Source: Alphaproteobacteria bacterium (GTDB lineage: Bacteria; Pseudomonadota; Alphaproteobacteria; Acetobacterales; Acetobacteraceae). Taken from it: a stretch of 14,365 bases of DNA. Shown here piece by piece: positions 1-7,089 of the stretch (position 1 is the stretch's first letter; every line of letters begins with the position of its first letter). Where the stretch lies: positions 1 to 14,365 of the forward strand of contig JAMFRY010000153.1 of assembly GCA_026225015.1 (NCBI GenBank). The letters are read 5' to 3'. A program made the translations under genes and the position numbers. The notes under the pieces are model-generated. The model saw only the letters and a list, made by a program, of their open reading frames with translations. It searched no databases and was not told where the DNA came from.

Positions 1-106
1 CCAGTTCAAAAAACGCCGCGTCGTAATAGCGCCGCGCCGGGATGCGGGCTTTGTGGGTGAGTCGCAGCGGTACTTTTTCCAGAAGCGTTTCGGGATGAAC
101 GGTCAT
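1..106 (-). CDS. Rieske-type ring-hydroxylating oxygenase alpha subunit, N-terminal fragment
   Basis: Only the first 35 codons are inside the window; the gene continues beyond position 1. The start ATG (106-104) is preceded on the minus strand by GGTGAGGAAAA, a good ribosome binding site. The peptide contains the segment ARRYYDAAFFELE-like (arginine, two tyrosines, then an F-F-E-L run), which resembles the stretch just ahead of the Rieske domain in alpha subunits of aromatic/steroid ring-hydroxylating oxygenases (family pattern RYxxxxFxxxExxxLWxxxWQ). The Cys/His cluster ligands would lie outside, so the family call rests on a short segment. It is divergent from the kinase operon. A hydroxylating oxygenase would fit the catabolic genes further right, but it is separated from them by the signalling operon. 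Confidence 0.55.
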   Translation of the reverse strand, partial: MTVHPETLLEKVPLRLTHKARIPARRYYDAAFFEL

Positions 107-421
107 TTTTCCTCACCTTGGCGTTTGCCGCCCGGTTGTACGTATTGGCGATGTTAGACGTATGGGCTAATCTTGGTAGGCTGAATTTGGCGCCATTTGA
201 TCTTATCTTGCGATCGCCTGCAATGGCCTTCCCGCCATATTCATCGCCCAGCCTGCGGCAGCGCGAAAACGCTGCGAATTAACCGGAAATTAAGAAATCC
301 GCGATAAGGTGCCGGTTGGCTGCCCCGGTTGGCTGCCCCGGCTGTCTGTTAGGTGTGTACCGGGGTGTCTGCCAAAAAATGGCCTGGCTGCGATTGCGCC
401 TGGATAAGGACAATGCCGATC
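107..421. other. Divergent intergenic region with short direct repeats
   Basis: No gene is seen here. It separates the Rieske fragment (minus) from the kinase operon (plus) and must hold both promoters, but no convincing -35/-10 pair stands out. It contains an imperfect direct repeat, GTTGTACGTATTGG (135-148) and GTTAGACGTATGGG (153-166), offset by 18 bp and lying 29-60 bp upstream of the Rieske start. Other elements are the palindrome TGGCGCCA (188-195), a 6-bp stem with loop CGAAAA (258-275), and a 13-bp tandem repeat CCGGTTGGCTGCC (312-324 and 325-337). The frame of the kinase stays open upstream to a GTG at 353, but this has no ribosome binding site. Confidence 0.5.
312..337. repeat. 13-bp perfect tandem repeat, two copies
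   Basis: CCGGTTGGCTGCC occurs twice head to tail (312-324, 325-337), followed by a partial third copy CCGGCTG. It lies about 85 bp before the likely kinase start, probably in or near its 5' leader. It could be a slippage product or paired regulator sites; the sequence does not decide. Confidence 0.7.
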
Positions 422-2125
422 ATGCAACCCCTCGGTCCTTCGTTTAAAACCAATATCGGCGCGAACCGGCCAGTAGCCGCGCCGATCACGGATAGCGGGT
501 TTAAGCACCTCGCCGGCCGCATCCGCAGCTTCACCCGCGGAGAGCGCAGCCAGCGCCTGCAAGCCGCATGCGATGCGGGCGCGCTCGATGGCGAAATCCC
601 TCAGCTATTGCATGATCTCGACGCGATGGCGGATCGCATGAACCTGGCTTTGGCGCGGCAAAACCTGCATGAGAGTTTGATTGCCAATTCCACGGACGCA
701 ATCATCAGCAAAACATTGCAGGGCATCGTCACCGGCTGGAACCCCGCCGCAACGGAGATTTTTGGCTATACCGAGGCGGAAATGATCGGCGAGTCGATCT
801 TGATCTTGATCCCCGAGGACCGGCGGGGCGAGGAAGACGAGATTCTCTGCAAAATCAGCCAGGGAGAGCGTTTGAAGAATTATCAAACCTTGCGGCGCCG
901 CAAAAATGGCGAAATCTTTCCGGTCTCGGTAACGCTATCCCCGATCCGTGATACGGTCGGTGCGATCATCGGCGCCTCCAAAATCGCCCGCGATATCACG
1001 GAAGCGGTGAATACGGCGCAAGCCCTGAAGCGCGCCGAAGAACGCTACGAGCTGGTTCTGCAGGGCACGAATCTCGGGATCTGGGAGTGGGATCTGAGCA
1101 CCGATAATATGTACTGGTCAGCCCGCTTGCGCGCGATCGTCGGCAGCCTGCCGGGCAATGAGGTCGAGAACTATGACAGGTTCATGGCGCTGCTGCACCC
1201 GGACGATCGCTGGGAGGTGGAGGACCGGCTGCGGGCGCATCTGGACCGGCGCGAGCCGTTAGACATGGAGTACCGGCTGCTTGGCAAAGAAGGCGCTTAT
1301 GCCTGGATCCACGCAACCGGTCAGGCAATCTGGGACAATCAAGGCAAGCCGATCCGGGTGGCCGGTTCGGTCGAGGACATCACCGATCGCACCCAGCTGC
1401 AATTCAAACTGCAGGAGACCGTGGATAAATTAAGAAAATCCAACAAGGATCTCGACGAGTTTGCCTTTGCCGCTTCGCATGACCTGAAGGCGCCGCTGCG
1501 GGTGATAGATAACACCTCGCAATGGCTGATGGAGGACCTGGAACCCTGGCTGACCTCCGAGACGCGCGAGAATATGGCGCTGCTGCGCAGCCGCGTGACA
1601 CGTATGAAAAAACTGCTCAGCGACCTGCTGGAATATGCGCAGATCGGCAAAAGCCCGGATGAGCGGTATGGCGATCAGGTAAAGGGCAGCGAACTGCTGG
1701 AGAATATCGTGACGCTGCTCTCCCCGAAAGCCGGCTTCACGGTTCGGGCCGATGCCGGTTTTGCGAAACTCACGGTGCCGAGGATGCCCTTGCAGCAGGT
1801 GCTGATGAACCTGGTCGACAATGCCATCAAGCATCACGACAAGGCGGAGGGCAGGGTGGAGATCGGCTTGCGGGATGCGGGCTCAATGCTTCTGATTTCC
1901 GTTTCGGATGACGGTCCCGGCGTTCCGGCGCAATTCCATGAAAAGATTTTTGAGGTCTTCCGCACGCTGAAGCCGCGTGACCAGGTTGAAGGCAGCGGCA
2001 TCGGGCTGGCAATGGTCCGCAAAAACGTTGAAATGTTCGGCGGCGCCATAAAACTGCATTCCAGCCCCGGGCAAGGCTGTCAATTCCGCTTTACCTGGCC
2101 GAAATCACCGCAGGAGATGCCGTGA
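422..2125 (+). CDS. PAS-PAS sensor histidine kinase
   Basis: A cytosolic-looking hybrid-less sensor kinase of about 567 residues that autophosphorylates and probably phosphorylates the regulator encoded next. No membrane segment or signal peptide is visible. Domains: a PAS domain at about 81-197 (SLIANSTDAII... GWNPAATEIFGY), a second PAS at about 205-322 of the PAS_3 type (WEWDL, HPDDR, then VAGSVEDITDRT), HisKA at about 337-405 with phospho-acceptor His353 in ASHDLKAPLR, and HATPase at about 445-562 with N-box Asn463/Asn467, G1 box DDGPG and G2 box GSGIGLAMV. All catalytic motifs look intact. The HisKA motif resembles the phytochrome-like kinase group. Start choice: AAGGA at 406-410 suits ATG 422 best; ATG 413 and GTG 353 are in frame but poorly spaced or lacking a site. 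The stop overlaps the next start (TGATG). The sensed signal is unknown. Confidence 0.9.
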   Translation: MQPLGPSFKTNIGANRPVAAPITDSGFKHLAGRIRSFTRGERSQRLQAACDAGALDGEIPQLLHDLDAMADRMNLALARQNLHESLIANSTDAIISKTLQGIVTGWNPAATEIFGYTEAEMIGESILILIPEDRRGEEDEILCKISQGERLKNYQTLRRRKNGEIFPVSVTLSPIRDTVGAIIGASKIARDITEAVNTAQALKRAEERYELVLQGTNLGIWEWDLSTDNMYWSARLRAIVGSLPGNEVENYDRFMALLHPDDRWEVEDRLRAHLDRREPLDMEYRLLGKEGAYAWIHATGQAIWDNQGKPIRVAGSVEDITDRTQLQFKLQETVDKLRKSNKDLDEFAFAASHDLKAPLRVIDNTSQWLMEDLEPWLTSETRENMALLRSRVTRMKKLLSDLLEYAQIGKSPDERYGDQVKGSELLENIVTLLSPKAGFTVRADAGFAKLTVPRMPLQQVLMNLVDNAIKHHDKAEGRVEIGLRDAGSMLLISVSDDGPGVPAQFHEKIFEVFRTLKPRDQVEGSGIGLAMVRKNVEMFGGAIKLHSSPGQGCQFRFTWPKSPQEMP

Positions 2126-3120
2126 TGGAAAGAAAGTTCAGCGCCGGCGATCTGGCCGACAAGGAGCTGGCAGCCACGCAGTTGCAGCTTCTGCATGTGG
2201 AGGATGATGATGGCGACGCGAAATTTCTGGAGCGCACCTTTGCCAGGGAGTTTGACAAGAATTCCTACAACATCCATCGGGTTACCTCGCTGCACGACGC
2301 GCTGGGCGCTCTGCGGCATTCGGATTTTCACGCGGTGCTGCTCGATCTGGGGCTAAACGACGCCAGCGGTCTGGACGGGCTGAATGCGATCAAGGAGGAT
2401 CACCCTGATCTGCCGGTGGTGATTTTGAGCGGCTCCAACGATAGCGATACGGCGTTGAAAGCGGTCCGCGGCGGGGCGCAGGAATATGTGGTGAAGGCGC
2501 ATAGCAACAGCCGGATGCTGGCGCTTGCCGTGCTCTCTTCCATCGAGCGAAAGCGCTATGAGCGGCATTTGTTCCGGCTCGCCAATTACGATGTGCTTAC
2601 CGGCTTGCCGAACCGCCGCATGTTTCAGGACTATATAAGGCGCTGGCTGCTGCGCGCCGAGCGTTGGAAGCGGACCGAGGCGATCATGTTCATGGATGTG
2701 AACGGATTCAAAACGGTAAATGACACGCTGGGCCACGAAGTTGGCGATGAACTGCTGATTCAAATCTCCGCCCGGCTGAAGCTTGGCTTACGGGCGAGCG
2801 ATATGCTGGCGCGCTATGGCGGAGATGAATTCGTCGTGCATCTGGATTTGGGCGCCGCAGTTGACCGCGAAAGCTGCGGGCAGCTGGCGGACAAAATTTC
2901 CAAAATCTTTACCGATCCAATCCATATTGGCGGCAGTGCAATCGCAACGGGGATCAGTATCGGGATCGCCTTTTATCCGGAGGATGGGAAGGATTCAATG
3001 GAGCTGATCCAGAGGGCGGACGAGGCAATGTATATCGCCAAACGCCGGCATGAGCATTACGCCTTTGCACCTGGTAGGACGAGTTTGCCAGGCGCGCGAG
3101 CCGCGGCGAGCCGGCATTAA
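2125..3120 (+). CDS. Response regulator with GGDEF domain (diguanylate cyclase)
   Basis: A receiver-GGDEF protein of 331 residues that should make cyclic di-GMP from two GTP when phosphorylated. The receiver domain (about 21-145) has the acidic pocket in HVEDDDGD, phospho-acceptor Asp74 in LLDLGLND, the conserved Ser in VILSGSND and the Lys in VVKAH. The GGDEF domain (about 158-320) begins DVLTGLPNRRMF, has DVNGFKTVNDTLGHEVGD, an intact RYGGDEF signature (232-236) and a product-inhibition site RASD (223-226) exactly five residues upstream. There is no EAL domain. Layout resembles the PleD/WspR class with a single receiver. ATG 2125 is preferred over GTG 2122 because AGGAG (2112-2116) lies 8 bp upstream; it overlaps the kinase stop by one base, implying translational coupling. 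The kinase is the obvious phosphodonor by inference. Confidence 0.93.
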   Translation: MERKFSAGDLADKELAATQLQLLHVEDDDGDAKFLERTFAREFDKNSYNIHRVTSLHDALGALRHSDFHAVLLDLGLNDASGLDGLNAIKEDHPDLPVVILSGSNDSDTALKAVRGGAQEYVVKAHSNSRMLALAVLSSIERKRYERHLFRLANYDVLTGLPNRRMFQDYIRRWLLRAERWKRTEAIMFMDVNGFKTVNDTLGHEVGDELLIQISARLKLGLRASDMLARYGGDEFVVHLDLGAAVDRESCGQLADKISKIFTDPIHIGGSAIATGISIGIAFYPEDGKDSMELIQRADEAMYIAKRRHEHYAFAPGRTSLPGARAAASRH

Positions 3121-3605
3121 TGGACGACGGGGCAACGGAAGGCGGCGATATTCCGCAGGGCGGCGCCGATTACCGGCGGTCGCGGCGCCAGCAGGTACTG
3201 AAACGCGCCCAACTGATTTTTGGTGTTGCCGGATCGACGATCGATTGCCTGGTTCTCGATGAATCCCCCTTTGGCGTCCAGTTGGAAACGCCGGTGATGA
3301 CCCAGGTGCCGGAACATCTGCGGATACGTTTCGCAAGCGGCGCGGTTTACGATGCGGTACTGTCCTGGTCGGCGGGCAATAAGCTCGGATTGAAATATAT
3401 CGGCACACAAATCTTTGACGAAACGACCCTGCGGCAACGCAAAGCCGTAAGGCTGGCGCTGAGAACCCATGCATTGCACGTGCCGCTGCAGATGCTCCGG
3501 GATCAAGAATTTTTTAAGGACGACGATCTGCGCGAAGCGGCTGAGGCAGCGGACAAAGCCTTGGCGCGGTTGAGCGCGCTGCTGGAATTGAGCGGAGATT
3601 TGTAA
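3120..3605 (+). CDS. PilZ-domain cyclic di-GMP binding protein
   Basis: A 161-residue cytosolic protein. The N-terminal two thirds fit a PilZ domain: RRSRR (19-23) supplies the RxxxR motif, and DESPFG (47-52) supplies DxSxxG, the two elements that bind cyclic di-GMP in this family; the strands continue to about residue 100 (LKYIGTQ). Residues about 103-161 are predicted by eye to be helical (many Leu, Ala, Arg, Glu) and match no domain I recognise. The start ATG overlaps the cyclase stop (TAATG), so it is probably translated by re-initiation. As third gene after a kinase and a diguanylate cyclase it is the natural reader of the signal made by its neighbour; the final target, for example motility, polysaccharide synthesis or an enzyme, is not shown. 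It ends just before the opposing acyl-CoA dehydrogenase. Confidence 0.87.
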   Translation: MDDGATEGGDIPQGGADYRRSRRQQVLKRAQLIFGVAGSTIDCLVLDESPFGVQLETPVMTQVPEHLRIRFASGAVYDAVLSWSAGNKLGLKYIGTQIFDETTLRQRKAVRLALRTHALHVPLQMLRDQEFFKDDDLREAAEAADKALARLSALLELSGDL

Positions 3606-3626
3606 AAAAGGCGGGCGTCGCCCGCC
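3604..3626 (-). terminator. Intrinsic terminator of the acyl-CoA dehydrogenase gene
   Basis: GGCGGGC and GCCCGCC (3610-3616 and 3620-3626) form a 7-bp GC stem with loop GTC. On the minus strand it is followed directly by six T (complement of A 3604-3609). It begins 7 bp after the dehydrogenase stop. On the plus strand no T-tract follows, so it serves the minus-strand gene; its T-tract overlaps the PilZ stop codon. Confidence 0.85.
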
Positions 3627-3632
3627 CCACAC

Positions 3633-5840
3633 TCAACCCCGGCTGCGCGGCATGCCCAAACGGCGTTCGGCCACCATGCTGCGCATCACCTCGCTGGAAC
3701 CGCCATAGATGGTGGTGGCGGCGGCGTGGCGATAGCCTTTTTCCACGATTCCGAGCCCTTCCTTGCCGCGCAACAATGAGCGAGGTGCGGCAAGGTCGAG
3801 CAGGTCGGCGGCGTCGGTGATAAAGGCTTCGGTCGCGAAGATTTTCGAGGCCGGGCCGTAAGCGAGGTCCGGCTCGCCGGCCAAACGGGTCCAGAGCACT
3901 TTCGCCGAAAGCCCCGCCGCGACCCGCGCATCCACATGGGTTTTGGCGAGCCGGGCGAGGGTATCGGATTCCTCGATCACCTTGCGGCCGTCGCGCTCCT
4001 CCTGCCTGGCCCATTCCAGCACGGCATGGGTCATGTGCTCGATATAGAGATGAAAATATCCGCCGCCATGCTCCAGCGAGAGCGCCGCGGCCAGTACCTT
4101 GGCGCCGCCATTTACCGGCCCCATCCGGTAGCGGTCCGGGATGCGCACGTCGGAATAGAAGGTGGCGTTGGTCCGCTCATCCATGAAGGTATGCACCGGG
4201 TGGATTTCCACCCCCGGCACGTTCAGCGGGCAGAGGAAGATGGTAATGCCCTTATGTTTGGGCGCATCCGGATCGGTGCGCGTGATCAGGATCACATAGC
4301 TCGCATATTCGGCGCCGGAGGTGAACATTTTCTGGCCGTTGATCACCCAGTCATCGCCGTCTTTGACCGCGCGGGTCTTGGCGGCGAAGGCATCGGACCC
4401 GCCGGAGGGTTCGGTATAGCCCAGACACGCGCTGATCTCGCCGCGTCCCATGCGGACCAGCACCTCATCCTGCAACTCCGGCGAGCCGAAGACCTGAACG
4501 ATATGGCCGATCATCGAGGTGGTGCTACGCGGCAGGCCGGCATAGCCAACCTCCTGCCACACCGCGAGGCTGGCGCGGGTGGCATCCGCATCGGCGCCGC
4601 GCCCGCCCCATTTTTCCGGCCAGTTGGGATAGAGCAACCCGGCTTTGCCCAATGTGCGATGCACCTCCCAATCATGCGATTCGAAATTACTCTCGCCCAG
4701 GCGGTGCTTTGCGGGGTCGATGACGGATTTGAACACCTTGCGGGTTTCTTCCGCCAAATCCTGGCCACCCTGCGGCGGCTCGAAATCCAGATCGACCAGG
4801 CCGGGATCGGGCAGGTTGGTTTCCTCGCCCAGATAGAGCCGGCGGCCGGCGCGGATCAGCTCCTGCTTCGGGTCGCCCAGGGTAAGCGCCAAGGCCTTGG
4901 CCCGGCGGTGATAGAGCTGCAAATCGTATTCATTGGTCAGGCCGTAGCCGCCGAAGGTGTGCAAGGCATGGGCGACGCTGTTGGTGGCGGTCCGGCTGGC
5001 GAACCAGAACAGCCCGGCGATGTTGCCGCCGGCATCCGGGGCGTTATCTGCAATGGAGCGCAGCGTCCACCACAGATACATGGCGGCGCCGTCGGCATCT
5101 ACGATGTCATTGGCCAGCGGATGCGAAATGCCCTGATAGGTGCCGATCGGCGCGCCGAAGGCGATACGGTCGCAGGCATAGGCGGCGGCGATGCCAAGCA
5201 CCTCGCGTGAGAGGCCGATCAGCGCCGCGGCGGTGAGCAGCTTGTATTCCTCCAGCCCGGCGGCCCAGATGGCGGCGGCATCGGCATTGCCGGTAAGCAG
5301 AATGCGCTCGCCTTGGCCGGGGGTGAAAACGCCAACCGCGGAACCGCCGAGGGTGGAGGGCGCTTCCAACGGCGCGCCCGGAATTTCGATCGCCACCTGC
5401 ACGCCGTCGAAGGTGAGGATGCCCTGCGCGGCGGCGCCCCCGGACACAAGCTGCGCAACGCCCGGCTTGGCCTGTTGCGGCGCAAAGGTGAGCACGGTTT
5501 CGCCGCTGCGCACCTTATCGATCCATTCGCGGGCGATCTCGCCGCCGAGCTCGCCCAGGATTCTGAGTGCGGTGACCGCTTCCGCCAGCGGCGCCGGCGC
5601 CAGCCTGCGGCCAGCCTGCTCCATCATCAAACAGGTATCGAACAGGCTCATCTCGCCGCCGCCCGCATCGGCGGAAAGCCGCATGAAGGGCGCATCCAGG
5701 GCGACCAGTTCTTTCCACAAAGCCGGGTCGAAACCGACAGGTTCCGCCGCCCTCACGCGCGCCGGGGTAGACTCTGTTGCAAAAAACTTTTCGAACATTT
5801 CCTGTATGGGAATGCTGTCGGCTGACAGGCCAAGTTTCAT
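3633..5840 (-). CDS. Two-domain (tandem) acyl-CoA dehydrogenase
   Basis: An FAD enzyme expected to introduce an alpha-beta double bond into an acyl-CoA, passing electrons to ETF. At 735 residues it is about twice the usual 380 and contains two acyl-CoA dehydrogenase units in one chain. The N-terminal unit (about 1-355) has the FAD-contact segment DRIAFGAPIGTYQ (Arg225) and HTFGGYGLTNEYDLQLYHRR. The C-terminal unit (about 370-735) has YTEPSGGSD (Glu477), GQKMFTSGAEYA and IYGGSSEVMRSMVAERRLG. The C-terminal unit has Gly where medium-chain enzymes carry the catalytic Glu of the YEG motif, so the base must be elsewhere. Fused enzymes of this layout include mycobacterial FadE34, which acts on steroid side-chain CoA esters; the same substrate here is inference. 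ATG 5840 has AGGAG six bases upstream; an in-frame TTG precedes it. Divergent from the DapB-like gene. Confidence 0.9.
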   Translation of the reverse strand: MKLGLSADSIPIQEMFEKFFATESTPARVRAAEPVGFDPALWKELVALDAPFMRLSADAGGGEMSLFDTCLMMEQAGRRLAPAPLAEAVTALRILGELGGEIAREWIDKVRSGETVLTFAPQQAKPGVAQLVSGGAAAQGILTFDGVQVAIEIPGAPLEAPSTLGGSAVGVFTPGQGERILLTGNADAAAIWAAGLEEYKLLTAAALIGLSREVLGIAAAYACDRIAFGAPIGTYQGISHPLANDIVDADGAAMYLWWTLRSIADNAPDAGGNIAGLFWFASRTATNSVAHALHTFGGYGLTNEYDLQLYHRRAKALALTLGDPKQELIRAGRRLYLGEETNLPDPGLVDLDFEPPQGGQDLAEETRKVFKSVIDPAKHRLGESNFESHDWEVHRTLGKAGLLYPNWPEKWGGRGADADATRASLAVWQEVGYAGLPRSTTSMIGHIVQVFGSPELQDEVLVRMGRGEISACLGYTEPSGGSDAFAAKTRAVKDGDDWVINGQKMFTSGAEYASYVILITRTDPDAPKHKGITIFLCPLNVPGVEIHPVHTFMDERTNATFYSDVRIPDRYRMGPVNGGAKVLAAALSLEHGGGYFHLYIEHMTHAVLEWARQEERDGRKVIEESDTLARLAKTHVDARVAAGLSAKVLWTRLAGEPDLAYGPASKIFATEAFITDAADLLDLAAPRSLLRGKEGLGIVEKGYRHAAATTIYGGSSEVMRSMVAERRLGMPRSRG

Positions 5841-5995
5841 CAATCGCTCCTAGAGGTTTGTCCCGGTATATTTTCGCTGCAGATGTTTTCATGCTTCGCG
5901 CCGCCTTTGGCAAGCTAGGCGCCCCAGGCGAGGGTGACATATCGCGGGCGCAGATGATAGCTTCGCCCTACGCGCACCCTTGAGGGAGAAAATGA
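5841..5995. promoter_or_regulatory. Divergent promoter region with a split direct repeat
   Basis: This 155-bp gap must drive both the acyl-CoA dehydrogenase (minus) and the DapB-like gene (plus). GCAGATG then GCTTCGC occurs twice, at 5879-5899 with a 7-bp spacer and at 5950-5966 with a 3-bp spacer, a candidate for shared regulator sites. A weak plus-strand promoter may be GTGACA (5934-5939) with GATAGC (5956-5961), spacing 16. On the minus strand TATACC near 5865-5870 could be a -10 element. The ribosome binding sites are AGGAG for the minus gene and GGGAG (5984-5988) for the plus gene. None of the promoter calls is strong. Confidence 0.35.
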
Positions 5996-7072
5996 ATGTC
6001 CACGCAGAATGCGCAAGCAGACCCAACCACCGCGACCTACCGGGTGGTGCAGTGGGCCACCGGCAATGTGGGCAGCCGGGCGCTGCGCCGGGCGATCGAG
6101 CATCCGGGGCTCGAGCTTGTAGGGCTGTATGTGCATAGCGCCGAGAAAGCGGGCAGGGATGCCGGCGAACTCGCCGGGCTCGATCCGATCGGCGTTTCGG
6201 CGACCAACAGCATCGAGGACATCATCGCCTTGCGGCCGAATTGCGTGGTCTACATGCCGCTTTTGTGCAATTCCGATGATGTGGTCCGGCTGCTGGAATC
6301 TGGCATCAATATCGTCACCACGCGCGGCGAATTCCTGAACCCGGCCAGCATGGAGGCCAGCCTGCGGCAGCGCGTGGAGGCGGCGTGCCGGCGCGGCAAC
6401 AGTTCCATCCACAGCACCGGCTCCAGCCCGGGCTTCATCACCGAGGCCCTGCCGCTGGTGCTGGCGACCTTGCAGCGCAGCATCAGGCATATTGCCATCA
6501 ACGAATTCGCCGATTGCAGCTCGCGCGATTCCCTGTTGATGATTTTCGACATCATGGGTTTCGGCCAACCGCCGGGCGGCTCGATCGAGGGCCGGCTTCA
6601 TCACATGCGCGAGGCATTCGGGCCGTCACTGGCGGTGACCGCCGCGGCGCTCAACCTGCCCATCGACCAGGTGACGGCGAGCGGCGCGGTGGGGCTGGCG
6701 AAGCGCGACACGCAAATCGCCTCCGGCCTGATTCCCGCCGGCACGGTGGCGGCGCAGCGCACGGCGATCTCCGCGATGCGTGACGGCAAGCCGCTCATTA
6801 CGTTCGCCGCGAACTGGTATGTCACAACCGAGCTGGAAACGCCGAATAACGAGAAATGGGATCTGCGTGAATCCGGCTGGCATCTCGTGGTGGATGGCGA
6901 CGTGCCGCTGGACGTTTCCATCACCTATCCGGTGGCAGCGGCGGATTACGCGGAGATGACGCCGGGCCTGACAGCACATCGCCCGCTGAACATCATCCCT
7001 TATCTCTGCGCCGCCTCGCCGGGGATCAAACGGTCCACGGATCTGCCGCAGATTCTCGCAAGGCTTGGATAA
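5996..7072 (+). CDS. DapB-fold NAD(P)-dependent oxidoreductase, substrate unknown
   Basis: A 358-residue soluble protein with an N-terminal Rossmann fold: VVQWATGNVGSRALR gives the nucleotide-binding loop (ATGNVG, 21-26), followed by strand-helix repeats to about residue 150. It belongs to the broad group annotated as dihydrodipicolinate reductase-like, which also contains 2,4-diaminopentanoate dehydrogenase. I do not see the HxxKxDxPSGTA catalytic motif of true DapB, and the protein is about 90 residues longer, so lysine biosynthesis is unlikely. In the C-terminal part, INEFADCSSRDSLLM and DIMGFGQPPGG look conserved in character, but I cannot assign residues. ATG 5996 has GGGAG seven bases upstream; an out-of-frame ATG sits at 5992. 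Flanked by an acyl-CoA dehydrogenase and a KstD-like enzyme, it probably reduces or oxidises an intermediate of the same pathway. Confidence 0.8.
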   Translation: MSTQNAQADPTTATYRVVQWATGNVGSRALRRAIEHPGLELVGLYVHSAEKAGRDAGELAGLDPIGVSATNSIEDIIALRPNCVVYMPLLCNSDDVVRLLESGINIVTTRGEFLNPASMEASLRQRVEAACRRGNSSIHSTGSSPGFITEALPLVLATLQRSIRHIAINEFADCSSRDSLLMIFDIMGFGQPPGGSIEGRLHHMREAFGPSLAVTAAALNLPIDQVTASGAVGLAKRDTQIASGLIPAGTVAAQRTAISAMRDGKPLITFAANWYVTTELETPNNEKWDLRESGWHLVVDGDVPLDVSITYPVAAADYAEMTPGLTAHRPLNIIPYLCAASPGIKRSTDLPQILARLG

Positions 7073-7089
7073 GGGGATGATCCGCCATT

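Noticed and set aside
210..217. GCGATCGC palindrome (HIP1-like)
   Set aside because: A single copy in a GC-rich intergenic region; HIP1 is meaningful only as an abundant repeat in cyanobacteria.
353..421. Kinase start at GTG 353
   Set aside because: No ribosome binding site precedes it; AAGGA at 406-410 supports a start at 422 better, although 413 cannot be excluded.
3936..5210. 424-codon plus-strand open frame inside the acyl-CoA dehydrogenase gene
   Set aside because: It is antisense to a gene with clear family motifs, and the translation has low-complexity Gly/Ala/His composition.
7073..7089. Possible terminator between the converging DapB-like and KstD-like genes
   Set aside because: The 17-bp gap has no inverted repeat or T-tract on either strand.
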